From Mycolicibacterium peregrinum (GTDB lineage: Bacteria > Actinomycetota > Actinomycetes > Mycobacteriales > Mycobacteriaceae): a stretch of DNA of 64,000 bases. The stretch lies in assembly GCF_001665625.1 (NCBI RefSeq), contig NZ_LZSY01000110.1, positions 62,001-126,000 of the forward strand, given 5' to 3'. A model generated the notes under the pieces. It had not been told where the DNA came from. It ran no database searches and saw nothing but the letters and a program-made list of their open reading frames with translations. Of the stretch, positions 1 to 9,176 are shown one piece after another. The translations under genes and the position numbers were made by a program. The number at the start of each line of letters is the position of its first letter. Position 1 is the first letter of the stretch.

Positions 1-399
1 GGCGTTGGGCTCGGAGTAGCCCTGGCTCCACAGCTCGGTGACGTCGAGGATCTTGGGCAGGAACCGCTGCTGCTGTTCGGGGGTGCCGTACTCGATGAGC
101 GTCGGCCCGAGCAGTTCCTCGCCCAGGTGGTTGACCTTGTCCGGCGCGTTCGCGCGGGCGTACTCCTCATAGAAGGCGACGCGGTGCGCGACCGACAACC
201 CGCGGCCGCCGTGCTCCACCGGCCAGCCGAGGCAGGTCAGTCCCGCCGCGGCGAGATGCTGATTCCACGCCCGACGCTCTTCGAAGGCTTCGTGTTCACG
301 CCCCGGTCCACCCAGGCCCTTGAGCGCTGCGAATTCGCCAACAAGATTGTCTGCGAGCCACTGCCGGACCTCGGCCCGGAACTCCTGGACCTCTATCAC
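1..399 (-). CDS. fadE30: Acyl-CoA dehydrogenase FadE30, N-terminal part
   Basis: This is the first 133 codons of an acyl-CoA dehydrogenase; the C-terminal two thirds lie beyond the left edge. The reading frame is open from the edge to a GTG at 399 and reads as the N-terminal helical domain of the family, ending in the flavin-site approach (LWSQGYSEPNA). It diverges from fadD3 with a KstR2 operator in the 47-bp gap, which is the arrangement of Rv3560c/Rv3561 in M. tuberculosis. By that orthology it is FadE30, which dehydrogenates a HIP-CoA intermediate of steroid rings C and D. The assignment rests on position and family, since the catalytic region is not visible. Confidence 0.85.
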   Translation of the reverse strand, partial: MIEVQEFRAEVRQWLADNLVGEFAALKGLGGPGREHEAFEERRAWNQHLAAAGLTCLGWPVEHGGRGLSVAHRVAFYEEYARANAPDKVNHLGEELLGPTLIEYGTPEQQQRFLPKILDVTELWSQGYSEPNA

Positions 400-415
400 C
401 CCTGTAGGCTAACCT

Positions 416-429
416 ACCAAGCACTTGCT
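416..429. promoter_or_regulatory. KstR2 operator between fadE30 and fadD3
   Basis: The palindrome ACCAAGCACTTGCT matches the KstR2 consensus AnCAAGnnCTTGnT at every fixed position. It lies 17 bp upstream of the fadE30 start and 17 bp upstream of the fadD3 start, so one dimer site could repress both directions until HIP-CoA accumulates. Confidence 0.85.
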
Positions 430-446
430 TTGTTAAGGGAGCATCG

Positions 447-2000
447 ATGACGAGCGATCGCCGCACCGTTCCAGCGGTGCTGGACCGGGTTGCCGTGGAG
501 TTTTCCGACCATGAGGCCCTGGTCAGCGACAATAAGAGCCTCACCTATTCGGAACTGCGCGCGCACGTACGCCAAGCCGCTGCGGCGATGATCGACCTCG
601 GTGTCGAACCCGGCGACCGGGTGGCGATCTGGTCTCCCAACACCTGGCACTGGGTGGTGGCCTGCCTGGCCACCCACTACGCCGGTGCGCAGATGGTGCC
701 GCTGAACACCCGCTACACCGCCAGCGAGGCCACCGACATCCTGGCCCGCACCGAGGCCCCGCTGCTGATCGCCTCGGGCGAGTTCCTCGGCTCGGACCGC
801 GCGGCCGAACTGGACCGCGACGCACTTCCCGCGTTGCGGCACATCGTGCGGGTGCCCATCGAGAAACAGGACGGAACCTGGGACGAGTTCGTCGCCCGGG
901 GATCCGGACCGGATGCCCTGGAAAAGGTCGACGTGCGGGCGGCTGCGGTGCAGCCCGACGACGTCTCCGACATCCTGTTCACCTCCGGCACCACCGGGCG
1001 CAGCAAGGGTGTGCGCTGCGCCCACCGCCAGTCACTCGACGGATCGGCAGCTTGGGCCGAGTGCGGCCAGGTCACCAGCACCGACCGCTACCTGTGTATC
1101 AACCCCTTCTTCCACAACTTCGGCTACAAGGCCGGCATCCTGGCCTGCCTGCAGACCGGCGCCACGCTGTACCCGGTGCTCACCTTCAAGCCTGAACAGG
1201 TCCTGAAAACCATTGCCGAACAGCGCATCACGGTGCTGCCCGGCCCGCCGACCATCTTCCAGACCCTGCTGGACCAGCCCAACCGCGCGGACTACGACCT
1301 GTCCTCGCTGCGCTTCTCGGTGACCGGCGCGGCCGTCGTCCCGGTAGTGCTGATCGAGCGGATGCAGTCAGAGCTCGACATCGACATCGTCCTGACCGCC
1401 TATGGCCTGACCGAGGCGGCCGGCTTCGGCACCATGTGCAGCGCCGACGACGACGCCGTCACCGTGGCCACCACCTGCGGCCGGCCCATCGCCGATTTCG
1501 AACTGCGCCTCGCTGATTCGGGCGAGGTGCTGCTGCGCGGACCCAACGTCATGCTCGGCTACCTCGACGACCCCGAGGCCACCGCGGCCGCGATCGACAC
1601 CGAGGGCTGGCTGCACACCGGCGACATCGGGACGCTCGACGCCCGCGGCAACCTGACCATCACCGACCGGCTCAAGGACATGTACATCAGCGGCGGGTTC
1701 AACGTTTACCCGGCCGAGATCGAGCAGGTGCTGGCCCGGTTGGACGGTGTCGCCGAGACGGCGGTGATCGGCGTTCCCGACGAGCGGCTCGGTGAAGTCG
1801 GGAAGGCCTTCGTGGTACTCAAGCCGGGCGTGACGCTCGACGAGGTGGCCGTGATCGCGTACGCACGTGAGCATCTGGCGAACTTCAAGGCGCCGCGATC
1901 AATTGAGTTTCTGGATGTGCTGCCGCGAAATCCGGGCGGCAAGGTGATCAAACCGGTGCTGCGCAGCAGAGGGACCCGAGAAGGGGTGCAATGGACCTGA
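447..2000 (+). CDS. fadD3: HIP-CoA ligase FadD3
   Basis: A 517-residue ANL-superfamily acyl-CoA ligase. The AMP-binding P-loop (LFTSGTTGRSKGV) is at about residues 177-189, the YGLTEA adenine motif is central, and the C-terminal PRNPGGK segment supplies the catalytic lysine. In the M. tuberculosis orthologue (Rv3561) the enzyme activates the bicyclic propionate HIP left after loss of rings A and B, thereby committing rings C and D to degradation. It is the first gene of a plus-strand operon behind the KstR2 box, and its last 10 nt overlap fadE31. The ATG at 447 follows GGGAGCATCG, a plausible ribosome site. Confidence 0.92.
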   Translation: MTSDRRTVPAVLDRVAVEFSDHEALVSDNKSLTYSELRAHVRQAAAAMIDLGVEPGDRVAIWSPNTWHWVVACLATHYAGAQMVPLNTRYTASEATDILARTEAPLLIASGEFLGSDRAAELDRDALPALRHIVRVPIEKQDGTWDEFVARGSGPDALEKVDVRAAAVQPDDVSDILFTSGTTGRSKGVRCAHRQSLDGSAAWAECGQVTSTDRYLCINPFFHNFGYKAGILACLQTGATLYPVLTFKPEQVLKTIAEQRITVLPGPPTIFQTLLDQPNRADYDLSSLRFSVTGAAVVPVVLIERMQSELDIDIVLTAYGLTEAAGFGTMCSADDDAVTVATTCGRPIADFELRLADSGEVLLRGPNVMLGYLDDPEATAAAIDTEGWLHTGDIGTLDARGNLTITDRLKDMYISGGFNVYPAEIEQVLARLDGVAETAVIGVPDERLGEVGKAFVVLKPGVTLDEVAVIAYAREHLANFKAPRSIEFLDVLPRNPGGKVIKPVLRSRGTREGVQWT

Positions 2001-3133
2001 CATTCGACGACGAGACCGAGGCCTTTCGGGCCGAGGTCCGTGAGTTTCTGACGGCCAATCGGGATTCGTTCCCGACGAAGTCGTACGACACCCTTGAGGG
2101 TTTCGAACAGCACCGCCGCTGGGACAAGGTGCTTTTCGACGCCGGACTGTCGGTGATCGCCTGGCCCAAGGAGTACGGCGGCCGCGACGCCACCCTGCTG
2201 CAGTGGGTGGTGTTCGAGGAGGAGTACTTCCACGCCGGAGCGCCCGGTCGGGCCAGCGCCAACGGCACCGCCATGCTGGCCCCGACGCTGTTCGCCCACG
2301 GCACCGAAGAGCAGCTCCAGCGCGTGCTGCCGAAAATGGCCAGCGGCGAGGAGATCTGGGCCCAGGCCTGGTCGGAGCCCGAGTCAGGAAGTGACCTGGC
2401 CTCGCTGCGCTCGACGGCCACCAAGGTCGACGGCGGCTGGAAGCTCAACGGGCAGAAGATCTGGAGCTCACGCGCACCATTCGGTGAGCGCGGCTTCGGC
2501 CTGTTCCGGTCCGACCCGGAGGCCCAGCGCCACAAGGGTCTGACCTACTTCATGTTCGACCTCAAGGCGCCGGGCATCACCGTGCGCCCGATCGCCCAGC
2601 TGGGCGGGGACACCGGTTTCGGCGAGATATTCCTCGACGACGTGTTCGTGCCGGACAACGACGTGATCGGCGGCGTGCACGAGGGCTGGCGCGCGGCGAT
2701 GAGCACATCGAGCAACGAGCGCGGCATGTCGCTGCGCAGCCCGGCGCGCTTCATGGCGCCTGCTGAACGTCTTGTCGCACAGTGGAAGTCCGACCCTGAC
2801 CCCGTGTTCACGGACCGGGTTGCCGACGCCTGGATCAAGGCCCAGGCCTACCGGCTGCACACGTTCGGCACCGTGACCCGCCTGGCCAACGGCGGTGAAC
2901 TGGGCGCCGAGTCCTCGGTGACCAAGGTGTTCTGGTCCGACCTGGACGTCGCCCTGCACCAGACCGCCCTGGACCTGCAGGGCGCGGACGCCGAACTGGT
3001 CGATCACTGGACCGAAGGCCTGCTGTTCGCGCTCGGCGGCCCGATCTACGCCGGCACCAACGAGATCCAGCGCAACATCATTGCGGAAAGACTGCTTGGC
3101 CTACCGCGCGAATCTGGAGGGAAGCCTAAGTGA
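1991..3133 (+). CDS. fadE31: Acyl-CoA dehydrogenase FadE31
   Basis: A full-length (380 residues) acyl-CoA dehydrogenase with the family's flavin-binding stretch (AQAWSEPESGSDLAS, about residues 122-136) and the C-terminal GTNEIQRNIIAERLLGLPRE signature. In M. tuberculosis FadE31 forms a heteromeric complex with FadE32, and these enzymes act late in ring C/D degradation. It overlaps fadD3 by 10 nt, and its stop codon overlaps the fadE32 start (GTGA), which fits co-translation of partner subunits. Identity is given by gene order (Rv3561-Rv3565 series) as well as by family. Confidence 0.9.
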   Translation: MDLTFDDETEAFRAEVREFLTANRDSFPTKSYDTLEGFEQHRRWDKVLFDAGLSVIAWPKEYGGRDATLLQWVVFEEEYFHAGAPGRASANGTAMLAPTLFAHGTEEQLQRVLPKMASGEEIWAQAWSEPESGSDLASLRSTATKVDGGWKLNGQKIWSSRAPFGERGFGLFRSDPEAQRHKGLTYFMFDLKAPGITVRPIAQLGGDTGFGEIFLDDVFVPDNDVIGGVHEGWRAAMSTSSNERGMSLRSPARFMAPAERLVAQWKSDPDPVFTDRVADAWIKAQAYRLHTFGTVTRLANGGELGAESSVTKVFWSDLDVALHQTALDLQGADAELVDHWTEGLLFALGGPIYAGTNEIQRNIIAERLLGLPRESGGKPK

Positions 3134-4086
3134 ACTTCGAAATCGACGAACAGCAGCGGGACTTCGCGGCCAGCATCGACGCCGCACTCGGCGCCGCCGA
3201 TGTTCCGGCCGCGGTACGAGCCTGGGGGGAAGGGGACACCGGGCCGGGCCGCAAGGTGTGGGCACAGCTGACCGACCTTGGGGTCACCGCACTGCTGGTG
3301 CCCGAGAAGTACGACGGCATCGAAGCCCATCCGGTCGACCTCGTCGTCGCCCTGGAGCGGCTGGGCTACTGGGCAGTGCCCGGTCCGCTGACCGAGTCCA
3401 TCGCCGTTGCACCGGTTCTGCTGGCGAACGACGAACGCTCGGGTTCGCTGGCCTCCGGCGAGCTCATCGCCACGGTTGCCATGCCGCCACAGGCACCGCG
3501 CGCCGTCAACTCCGATTTCGCCGGATTGACGCTGCTGGCCGCCGACGGTCAGGTCGGTGACGCGACTGCCGGCGCCGGCCACGATTCCGTCGACCCGGCC
3601 CGAAAGCTGTTCGACGTCACCGCATCCGGCGATACCCAGGCCGCCGACACCGCGCGCGCCTACGAGTTCGGTGTCCTGGCCACGGCCGCCCAGCTGGTGG
3701 GCGCCGGCCAGGCCATGCTGGACCAGTCCGTCGAATACGCCAAACAGCGCGCGCAGTTCGGCCGGATCATCGGCTCGTACCAGGCCATCAAGCACAAGCT
3801 GGCCGACGTGCTCATCGCCGTCGAGCTGGCCCGCCCGCTCGTCTACGGTGCGGCGCTGTCGCTGGCAGAGGGGTCACCCGACACCGCCCGCGACATCAGC
3901 GCCGCCAAGGTGGCCGCCGCCGATGCCGCCCTGCTGGCCGCCCGCTCGGCGCTGCAGACCCACGGTGCCATCGGGTTTACCCAGGAACACGACTTGTCCC
4001 TGTCACTGCTGCGCGTTCAGGCGTTGCGGAGTGCCTGGGGCGATCCCACCCTGCACCGTCGTCGACTCCTGGAGGTCCTCTCGTGA
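3130..4086 (+). CDS. fadE32: Acyl-CoA dehydrogenase FadE32
   Basis: At 318 residues this protein is shorter than a canonical acyl-CoA dehydrogenase. That is normal for the paired subunits of the heteromeric steroid acyl-CoA dehydrogenases, which share one active site and flavin between partners. The FAD-contact arginine region (KQRAQFGRIIGSYQAIKH) is at about residues 199-216, and the C-terminal THGAIGFTQEHDLSL helix is present. GTG start, overlapping the fadE31 stop by 4 nt; its own stop overlaps the fadE33 start in the same way. Orthologue by position of Rv3563. Loss of fadE32 in M. tuberculosis is reported to block catabolism of a late keto-diacid CoA ester. Confidence 0.88.
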   Translation: MNFEIDEQQRDFAASIDAALGAADVPAAVRAWGEGDTGPGRKVWAQLTDLGVTALLVPEKYDGIEAHPVDLVVALERLGYWAVPGPLTESIAVAPVLLANDERSGSLASGELIATVAMPPQAPRAVNSDFAGLTLLAADGQVGDATAGAGHDSVDPARKLFDVTASGDTQAADTARAYEFGVLATAAQLVGAGQAMLDQSVEYAKQRAQFGRIIGSYQAIKHKLADVLIAVELARPLVYGAALSLAEGSPDTARDISAAKVAAADAALLAARSALQTHGAIGFTQEHDLSLSLLRVQALRSAWGDPTLHRRRLLEVLS

Positions 4087-5018
4087 GTGAAGAACGCCAA
4101 CTGCTGCGCGAAACCGTCGCCGCGCTGGTCGACAAGCACGCCTCCCCTGAGGCCGTGCGCACCGCGATGGAATCCGAGCGCGGCTACGACGAGAAGCTGT
4201 GGAGCCTGCTGTGCGAGCAGGTCGGCGCGGCCGCACTCGTGGTTCCTGAGGAACTCGGCGGTGCCGGAGGCGAACTCGCCGATGCCGCAGTGGTTCTCGA
4301 GGAGCTCGGCAAGGCGCTGGTGCCGACCCCGCTGCTGGGCACCACGCTGGCGGAGCTCGCGCTACTGGCGGTCGACGATCACGAACCGCTCGAGGGTCTT
4401 GCCGAGGGCACGTCCATCGGGACCGTGGCCTTCGACGCCGACTACGTCATCAACGGCGACGTAGCCGATGTGGTCATCGGCACCGACGGGGAAAACCTGA
4501 CGCGCTGGACCACGTTCACCGCGACACCCAAATCCACCATGGATCTGACCCGCCGGTTGTCCGCGGTGATCGCGGGCGACACCGTCGTCCTCGGTGCCGA
4601 TCCCGGTCTGGCCGACACCGCGGCCCTGCTGATGGCCGCCGAACAGATCGGTGCCGCCTCGCGCTGCCTGGATCTCACCGTCGCCTACACCAAGGACCGG
4701 GTGCAGTTCGGCCGCGCGATCGGCAGCTTCCAGGCGCTCAAGCACCGGATGGCCGACCTGTACGTCAAGGTGTCCTCGGCGCGCGCCGTCGTCAACGCCG
4801 CCATCGCCGACCCGTCGCCCACCACGGCCTCCCTCGCCCGCTACTTCGCCAGCGAGGCGCTGTCCGCAGTGACCGCCGAAGCCATCCAGCTGCACGGCGG
4901 TATCGCGATCACCTGGGAAAGCGACATCCAGCTGTACTTCAAGCGTGCTCACGGCAGCGCCCAGCTCCTGGGTCCGCCGCGGGAGCATCTGCGCCGGCTC
5001 GAAACACAAGTTTTCTAG
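4083..5018 (+). CDS. fadE33: Acyl-CoA dehydrogenase FadE33
   Basis: A 311-residue acyl-CoA dehydrogenase subunit, the third of the consecutive series. It carries the KDRVQFGRAIGSFQALKH flavin/adenine contact segment and the C-terminal HGGIAITWESDIQLYFKR helix typical of these subunits. It starts at a GTG overlapping the fadE32 stop. In M. tuberculosis FadE33 pairs with FadE32 in an alpha2beta2-type enzyme. A 63-bp palindromic repeat begins 15 bp after its stop, separating it from aspB. Confidence 0.88.
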   Translation: MSEERQLLRETVAALVDKHASPEAVRTAMESERGYDEKLWSLLCEQVGAAALVVPEELGGAGGELADAAVVLEELGKALVPTPLLGTTLAELALLAVDDHEPLEGLAEGTSIGTVAFDADYVINGDVADVVIGTDGENLTRWTTFTATPKSTMDLTRRLSAVIAGDTVVLGADPGLADTAALLMAAEQIGAASRCLDLTVAYTKDRVQFGRAIGSFQALKHRMADLYVKVSSARAVVNAAIADPSPTTASLARYFASEALSAVTAEAIQLHGGIAITWESDIQLYFKRAHGSAQLLGPPREHLRRLETQVF

Positions 5019-5032
5019 GCGTGTCCGATGTT

Positions 5033-5095
5033 CGCCGAAACCGCATTCCAGCAGGTGGCTACTCGCACTTTCTCTGCCGGAATGCCATTTCGGCG
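5033..5095. repeat. 63-bp palindromic intergenic repeat, copy 1
   Basis: Arms of 22 nt at 5033-5054 and 5074-5095 pair at 19 of 22 positions around a 19-nt spacer holding ACTCGCACTT. The reverse complement of this element aligns without gaps over its full length with the element at 37919-37981, spacer included (AGTGCGAGT). It lies between fadE33 and aspB on the same strand. RNA from it would form a long hairpin, so it may attenuate or process the transcript. Confidence 0.8.
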
Positions 5096-5124
5096 ATCAG
5101 AGCGGCATTGTTAACCTCACTCCG

Positions 5125-6282
5125 ATGACCGACCACGTCTCCCTGCGCGCCGGGATCCCTCCGTTTCACGTCATGGATGTGTGGCTAGCCGCGGACGAAC
5201 GCCAGCGCACGCACGGCGACCTGGTCAACCTGTCCGCCGGACAGCCCAGCGCCGGGGCGCCGACGGCAGTGCGCGATGCCGCCGTGGCTGCGCTCAACCA
5301 GGGCTCCCTCGGTTACACGGTCGCGCTCGGTCTGCCAGAACTGCGCGCGCAAATCGCCGCGTCGTATCTCAGGTACGGCGTCGAGGTCGGTGTCGACGAG
5401 GTGGTTCTCACCACCGGGTCGTCGGGCGGATTTCTGCTGACCTTCCTGGCTTGCTTCGACGTCGGCGACCGGGTGGCGATCGCCAGCCCGGGCTACCCCT
5501 GTTACCGCAACATCCTCACGGCGCTCGGCTGCGAGGTGGTGGAGATCCCGTGCGGGCCGGAGACCCGGTTCCAGCCGACGGTCGCGATGTTGGAGGCACT
5601 CGATCCCCCGGTGGCCGGCGTGATCGTCGCCAGTCCGGCCAACCCGACCGGCACCGTCATTCCGCCCGAGGAATTGGCCGCGATCGCTCGCTGGTGCGAC
5701 AGCGCAGATGTGCGGCTGATCAGCGATGAGGTCTACCACGGTCTGGTCTACCCAGGCGCGCCGGAGACCAGCTGCGCCTGGCAGACATCGCGGAATGCCG
5801 TGGTGGTCAACAGTTTCTCGAAGTACTTCGCGATGACCGGTTGGCGGCTGGGCTGGCTGCTGGTGCCGACCGGCCTGCAGCGCGCGGTCGACCGCCTCAC
5901 CGGCAACTTCACCATCTGCCCACCGGCTCTGGCACAGCATGCCGCGGTGGCCGCGTTCGCTCCGGAATCCCTGGCCGAGGCCGACGGCCTGCTGTCGCAT
6001 TACGCCGACAACCGCAGGCTTCTGCTCGACGGGCTTCGCAGCATCGGTATCGACCGGGTGGCCCCGCCCGATGGCGCCTTCTACGTGTATGCCGACGTCA
6101 GCGATTACACCGACGACTCACTGGCCTGGTGCTCGAAGTTGTTGGCCGACACCGGCGTTGCGATCGCCCCTGGCATCGACTTCGACACCGTGCGGGGTGG
6201 CTCCTATGTGCGGCTGTCCTTCGCCGGACCGACCAGCGACATCGAAGAGGCCCTGCGCCGCATCGGTGCGTGGTTGAGCTAG
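5125..6282 (+). CDS. aspB: Class I/II PLP aminotransferase AspB
   Basis: A 385-residue fold-type I aminotransferase. Motifs seen: substrate loop NLSAGQPSAG near residue 35, SPANPTGT in the middle, the PLP aspartate in ISDEVYHGLVY, and the Schiff-base lysine in NSFSKYFAMTGWRLGW. The ATG at 5125 gives a normal N-terminus (MTDHVSLRAG); upstream in-frame codons run back into fadE33 and the repeat. By position it is the Rv3565 orthologue at the end of the KstR2 operon. Its amino donor and acceptor are not established, and no step of steroid degradation is known to need it. Confidence 0.85.
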   Translation: MTDHVSLRAGIPPFHVMDVWLAADERQRTHGDLVNLSAGQPSAGAPTAVRDAAVAALNQGSLGYTVALGLPELRAQIAASYLRYGVEVGVDEVVLTTGSSGGFLLTFLACFDVGDRVAIASPGYPCYRNILTALGCEVVEIPCGPETRFQPTVAMLEALDPPVAGVIVASPANPTGTVIPPEELAAIARWCDSADVRLISDEVYHGLVYPGAPETSCAWQTSRNAVVVNSFSKYFAMTGWRLGWLLVPTGLQRAVDRLTGNFTICPPALAQHAAVAAFAPESLAEADGLLSHYADNRRLLLDGLRSIGIDRVAPPDGAFYVYADVSDYTDDSLAWCSKLLADTGVAIAPGIDFDTVRGGSYVRLSFAGPTSDIEEALRRIGAWLS

Positions 6283-6284
6283 TT

Positions 6285-6341
6285 CGACTCTGCGGTGAGG
6301 GCGCGGCCCAGTCGCACATTCACGCCCTGGACGCAGAGTCG
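6285..6341. repeat. Palindromic element at the convergent aspB/MFS junction
   Basis: CGACTCTGCG at 6285-6294 is exactly repeated in inverse at 6332-6341, with a further paired block inside (GGGCG with CGCCC). It starts 2 bp after the aspB stop, and its right arm encodes the last residues of the MFS transporter gene on the other strand. It probably works as a bidirectional terminator. Confidence 0.6.
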
Positions 6342-7696
6342 ACGGCGTTCAGGTCGGCGCGGTCCACGTCGGCCAGGTCGATACCCCTGGTTTCCCTGGC
6401 GAAGTACACCGCCACCAGGGTGACGACCGAGGCGCCGGCCAGATAGATCGCGATCGGCACCGATGAGCCGAAATCGCTCAACAACCGCACGGCGATGATC
6501 GGCGCCAGTGAGCCCGCCACGATCGCGGTTACCTGATAGCCCAGCGAGACACCGGAATAACGCATCCGGGTCGGGAACATCTCGGACATCATCGCCGGCT
6601 GCGGCGCATACATGAAGGCGTGGAACAGCAGGCCGATGACGACGGCCGACATGATCACCAGGTGGTTCTGGCTGTCCATCATCGGGAAGGCGAAGAACCC
6701 CCAGGTTCCGGTGGCGACGGTGCCGATCAGGTACACCGGGCGCCTGCCGACGCGGTCCGACAATGCGCCGACCAGCGGGATGGCCACGAGGTGCACGGCA
6801 TGGGCGACCAACAGCCAGCGCAGGATCGCGCCGGTGTCGGCGTGCGCGTGCACCTTCAGGTACGTGATCGAGAAGGTGACGACCAGGTAGTACATGATGT
6901 TCTCGGCGAAGCGCAACCCCATCGCGGTCAGCACACCGCGCGGGTAGCGGCGCAGCACCTCGACGGCGCTGAACGACGATGTCTTGAGCTGCTCTGCTTC
7001 CTGTTGTGCCACAACGAAGATCGGCGCGTCGGTGACCTTCGTGCGGATGTAGTAGCCGATCAGCACCACCACCGCCGACAGCCAGAACGCGACCCGCCAA
7101 CCCCACGACAGGAAGTCCGCGTCCGAGAGGGTGCTGGTCAGCACCAGCAGCACGATGGTGGCCAGCATGTTGCCGACAGGAACACCGGCCTGCGGCCAAC
7201 TCGCCCAGAAACCACGGCTGCGATCGGGACTGTGCTCGGCCACCAGCAGCACCGCCCCGCCCCATTCGCCGCCGACCGCGAATCCCTGAAGGAAGCGCAG
7301 CACCACCAGCAGGGTGGGCGCCCAATATCCGATCTGCCCGTACGTCGGCAGACAACCCATCAGGAAGGTCGCGGCGCCGACCAGAAGCAGCGAGAACTGC
7401 AGCAACTTCTTGCGGCCGTACTTGTCCCCGAAGTGGCCGAACACGATCCCGCCCAACGGCCGCGCCACGAACCCGACCGCGTAGGTGACGAACGCCGCCA
7501 GGATCGCATCCAGGTCGCTGCCGGACTGGGCGAAGAACACCTTGCTGAAAACCAGCGTCGCGGCAGTGCCGTACAGGAAGAACTCGTACCACTCGACGAC
7601 CGTGCCGGCCATCGACGCGGTGACGACGCGTTTGAGGCCGGAGGTCGTCGAGAGACCCTCTTTGACTATGAAGGGGTTGTGATCGGCAGCACACAT
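6320..7696 (-). CDS. MFS transporter, metabolite:H+ symporter (MHS) type
   Basis: A 458-residue major facilitator with about 12 hydrophobic segments. The MHS signature is clear: a WYEFFLYGT N-terminal helix, the GHFGDKYGRKK loop 2-3 motif, RFLQGFAVGGEWGGA in helix 4, and a second GALSDRVGRRP copy in the C-terminal half. This family imports organic acids such as oxoglutarate, shikimate, citrate or betaines. It lies 39 bp downstream of the CoA-transferase genes on the same strand, so an oxo-acid substrate is likely. The last codons coincide with an arm of the palindrome at the gene end. Confidence 0.85.
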   Translation of the reverse strand: MCAADHNPFIVKEGLSTTSGLKRVVTASMAGTVVEWYEFFLYGTAATLVFSKVFFAQSGSDLDAILAAFVTYAVGFVARPLGGIVFGHFGDKYGRKKLLQFSLLLVGAATFLMGCLPTYGQIGYWAPTLLVVLRFLQGFAVGGEWGGAVLLVAEHSPDRSRGFWASWPQAGVPVGNMLATIVLLVLTSTLSDADFLSWGWRVAFWLSAVVVLIGYYIRTKVTDAPIFVVAQQEAEQLKTSSFSAVEVLRRYPRGVLTAMGLRFAENIMYYLVVTFSITYLKVHAHADTGAILRWLLVAHAVHLVAIPLVGALSDRVGRRPVYLIGTVATGTWGFFAFPMMDSQNHLVIMSAVVIGLLFHAFMYAPQPAMMSEMFPTRMRYSGVSLGYQVTAIVAGSLAPIIAVRLLSDFGSSVPIAIYLAGASVVTLVAVYFARETRGIDLADVDRADLNAVDSASRA

Positions 7697-7735
7697 GGTG
7701 TGTGAGTATGCAGGTCGGACCGAACCCGCGCGGCG

Positions 7736-8392
7736 CTAACCCTCGATCAGCGGCGCGCCCGTGGCGGCTTGCACCTCGTTGAAACTGAGGTCCGGCGCGG
7801 CCTCGACAAGGGTCAGCGTGCCGTCGCCGGAAACGTCGATGACCGCCAGATCCGTGATGATCCGGTGGACCACGCGTTCTCCGGTCAATGGCAACGTGCA
7901 GCTCTCGACAATCTTCGGCTGACCCGACTTGTCGACATGTTCCATCAGGACGATGACCCGGCCGGCCCCGTGGACGAGGTCCATCGCCCCGCCCATGCCT
8001 TTGACCATCTTCCCCGGGACCATCCAGTTCGCCAGGTCCCCGAATCGCGACACCTGCATGCCGCCAAGCACTGCGACGTCGATGTGGCCGCCGCGGATCA
8101 TTCCGAAGGACAGTGCCGAATCGAAGAACGCCGCCCCGGGGAGCACCGTGACCGTTTCCTTGCCCGCGTTGATGAGGTTGGCGTCGATCTGGTCGGCCGT
8201 CGGGTACGGACCGGTGCCCAGAATCCCGTTCTCCGAGTGCAACGTGACATGGACGTCGGGGTCCAGATAACCGGGAATGAGCGTCGGAAGGCCGATTCCG
8301 AGGTTTACGTACTGTCCATCGGACAGTTCACGCGCCGCACGGGCGGCCATCTGCGCACGCGTCCAACCTTTGGTGATCACCGAATCCGTCAT
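7736..8392 (-). CDS. scoB: 3-oxoacid CoA-transferase subunit B
   Basis: A 218-residue beta subunit of a type I CoA-transferase. The catalytic glutamate is in SENGILGTG near residue 55, preceded by the [14 protein letters not shown] loop; the [19 protein letters not shown] block follows. The start overlaps the subunit A stop by 4 nt. The pair transfers CoA from succinyl-CoA to a 3-oxoacid. With the IclR regulator next door, 3-oxoadipate (PcaIJ-type) and acetoacetate (ScoAB-type) are both possible substrates; sequence alone does not decide. Confidence 0.85.
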   Translation of the reverse strand: MTDSVITKGWTRAQMAARAARELSDGQYVNLGIGLPTLIPGYLDPDVHVTLHSENGILGTGPYPTADQIDANLINAGKETVTVLPGAAFFDSALSFGMIRGGHIDVAVLGGMQVSRFGDLANWMVPGKMVKGMGGAMDLVHGAGRVIVLMEHVDKSGQPKIVESCTLPLTGERVVHRIITDLAVIDVSGDGTLTLVEAAPDLSFNEVQAATGAPLIEG

Positions 8393-9156
8393 GCGGACAC
8401 CTCTGTCTCCTCGCGCACGGTGCGCTTCTCGATGCGTTGCTGCTGTGGTCCCGTCTCGACGATGCGCTGCACGAACACACCAGGAAGGTGGACGGCCTCG
8501 GGATCCAGTTCGCCTGGCTCGACCAGTTTTTCGACCTGGGCGATCGTGATCCGGCCGGCCATGGCGACCAGCGGGTTGAAGTTCATCGCAGTCTTGTCGA
8601 AAACCAGGTTGCCGTGGGTGTCACCGACGGCGGCGTGCACGAGGGCGAAATCGGCGTGGATGCCGGTCTCCATCACGTATCGCCTGCCGTCGAATTCCCG
8701 GGTCTCCTTGGGCGGCGAGGCGACGGCGACCGAACCATCGGCCGCGTAGCGCCACGGCAGCCCACCGTCCGCAACGAGAGTGCCCACCCCGGCGAGCGTG
8801 TAGAAGGCGGGGATACCGGCCCCGCCGGCGCGCAACCGCTCAGCGAGCGTGCCCTGGGGCGTCAGCTCGACTTCGAGCTCACCGGCCAGGTACTGACGCG
8901 CGAACTCCTTGTTCTCCCCGACGTAGGACGCTGTCACGCGGCGGATACGCCCCAGGCCGAGCAGGACGCCGAGACCCACGCCGTCGACACCGCAGTTGTT
9001 GGAGAACACCGAGAGGTTCCCGACCCCGGAATCGGCCACGGCCTGAATCAGGCTGTCCGGAATCCCGCAAAGCCCGAATCCTCCGACTGCCACCGATGCG
9101 CCGTCGCCGATGTCGGCGACCGCCTCGTGGACGTCAGCGACCTTCTTACTGGCCAT
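8389..9156 (-). CDS. scoA: 3-oxoacid CoA-transferase subunit A
   Basis: A 255-residue alpha subunit of the same heteromeric CoA-transferase. The CoA-binding glycine loop [15 protein letters not shown] is near residue 22-36, and [19 protein letters not shown] and [20 protein letters not shown] are the conserved central blocks. It is the first gene of the minus-strand unit scoA-scoB-MFS. It is divergent from the iclR-type gene, with 155 bp between them holding repeated TTCAGTGGA half-sites. The C-terminus extends about 20 polar residues past the usual end. Confidence 0.87.
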   Translation of the reverse strand: MASKKVADVHEAVADIGDGASVAVGGFGLCGIPDSLIQAVADSGVGNLSVFSNNCGVDGVGLGVLLGLGRIRRVTASYVGENKEFARQYLAGELEVELTPQGTLAERLRAGGAGIPAFYTLAGVGTLVADGGLPWRYAADGSVAVASPPKETREFDGRRYVMETGIHADFALVHAAVGDTHGNLVFDKTAMNFNPLVAMAGRITIAQVEKLVEPGELDPEAVHLPGVFVQRIVETGPQQQRIEKRTVREETEVSA

Positions 9157-9176
9157 ACTCCATGCTCCCGCGTTCG

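Noticed and set aside
395-421. TAGGCTAACCTACC next to the KstR2 box as a possible iron box
   Set aside because: It lacks the second half of the IdeR palindrome and overlaps the fadE30 start region; the KstR2 site explains the conserved bases better.
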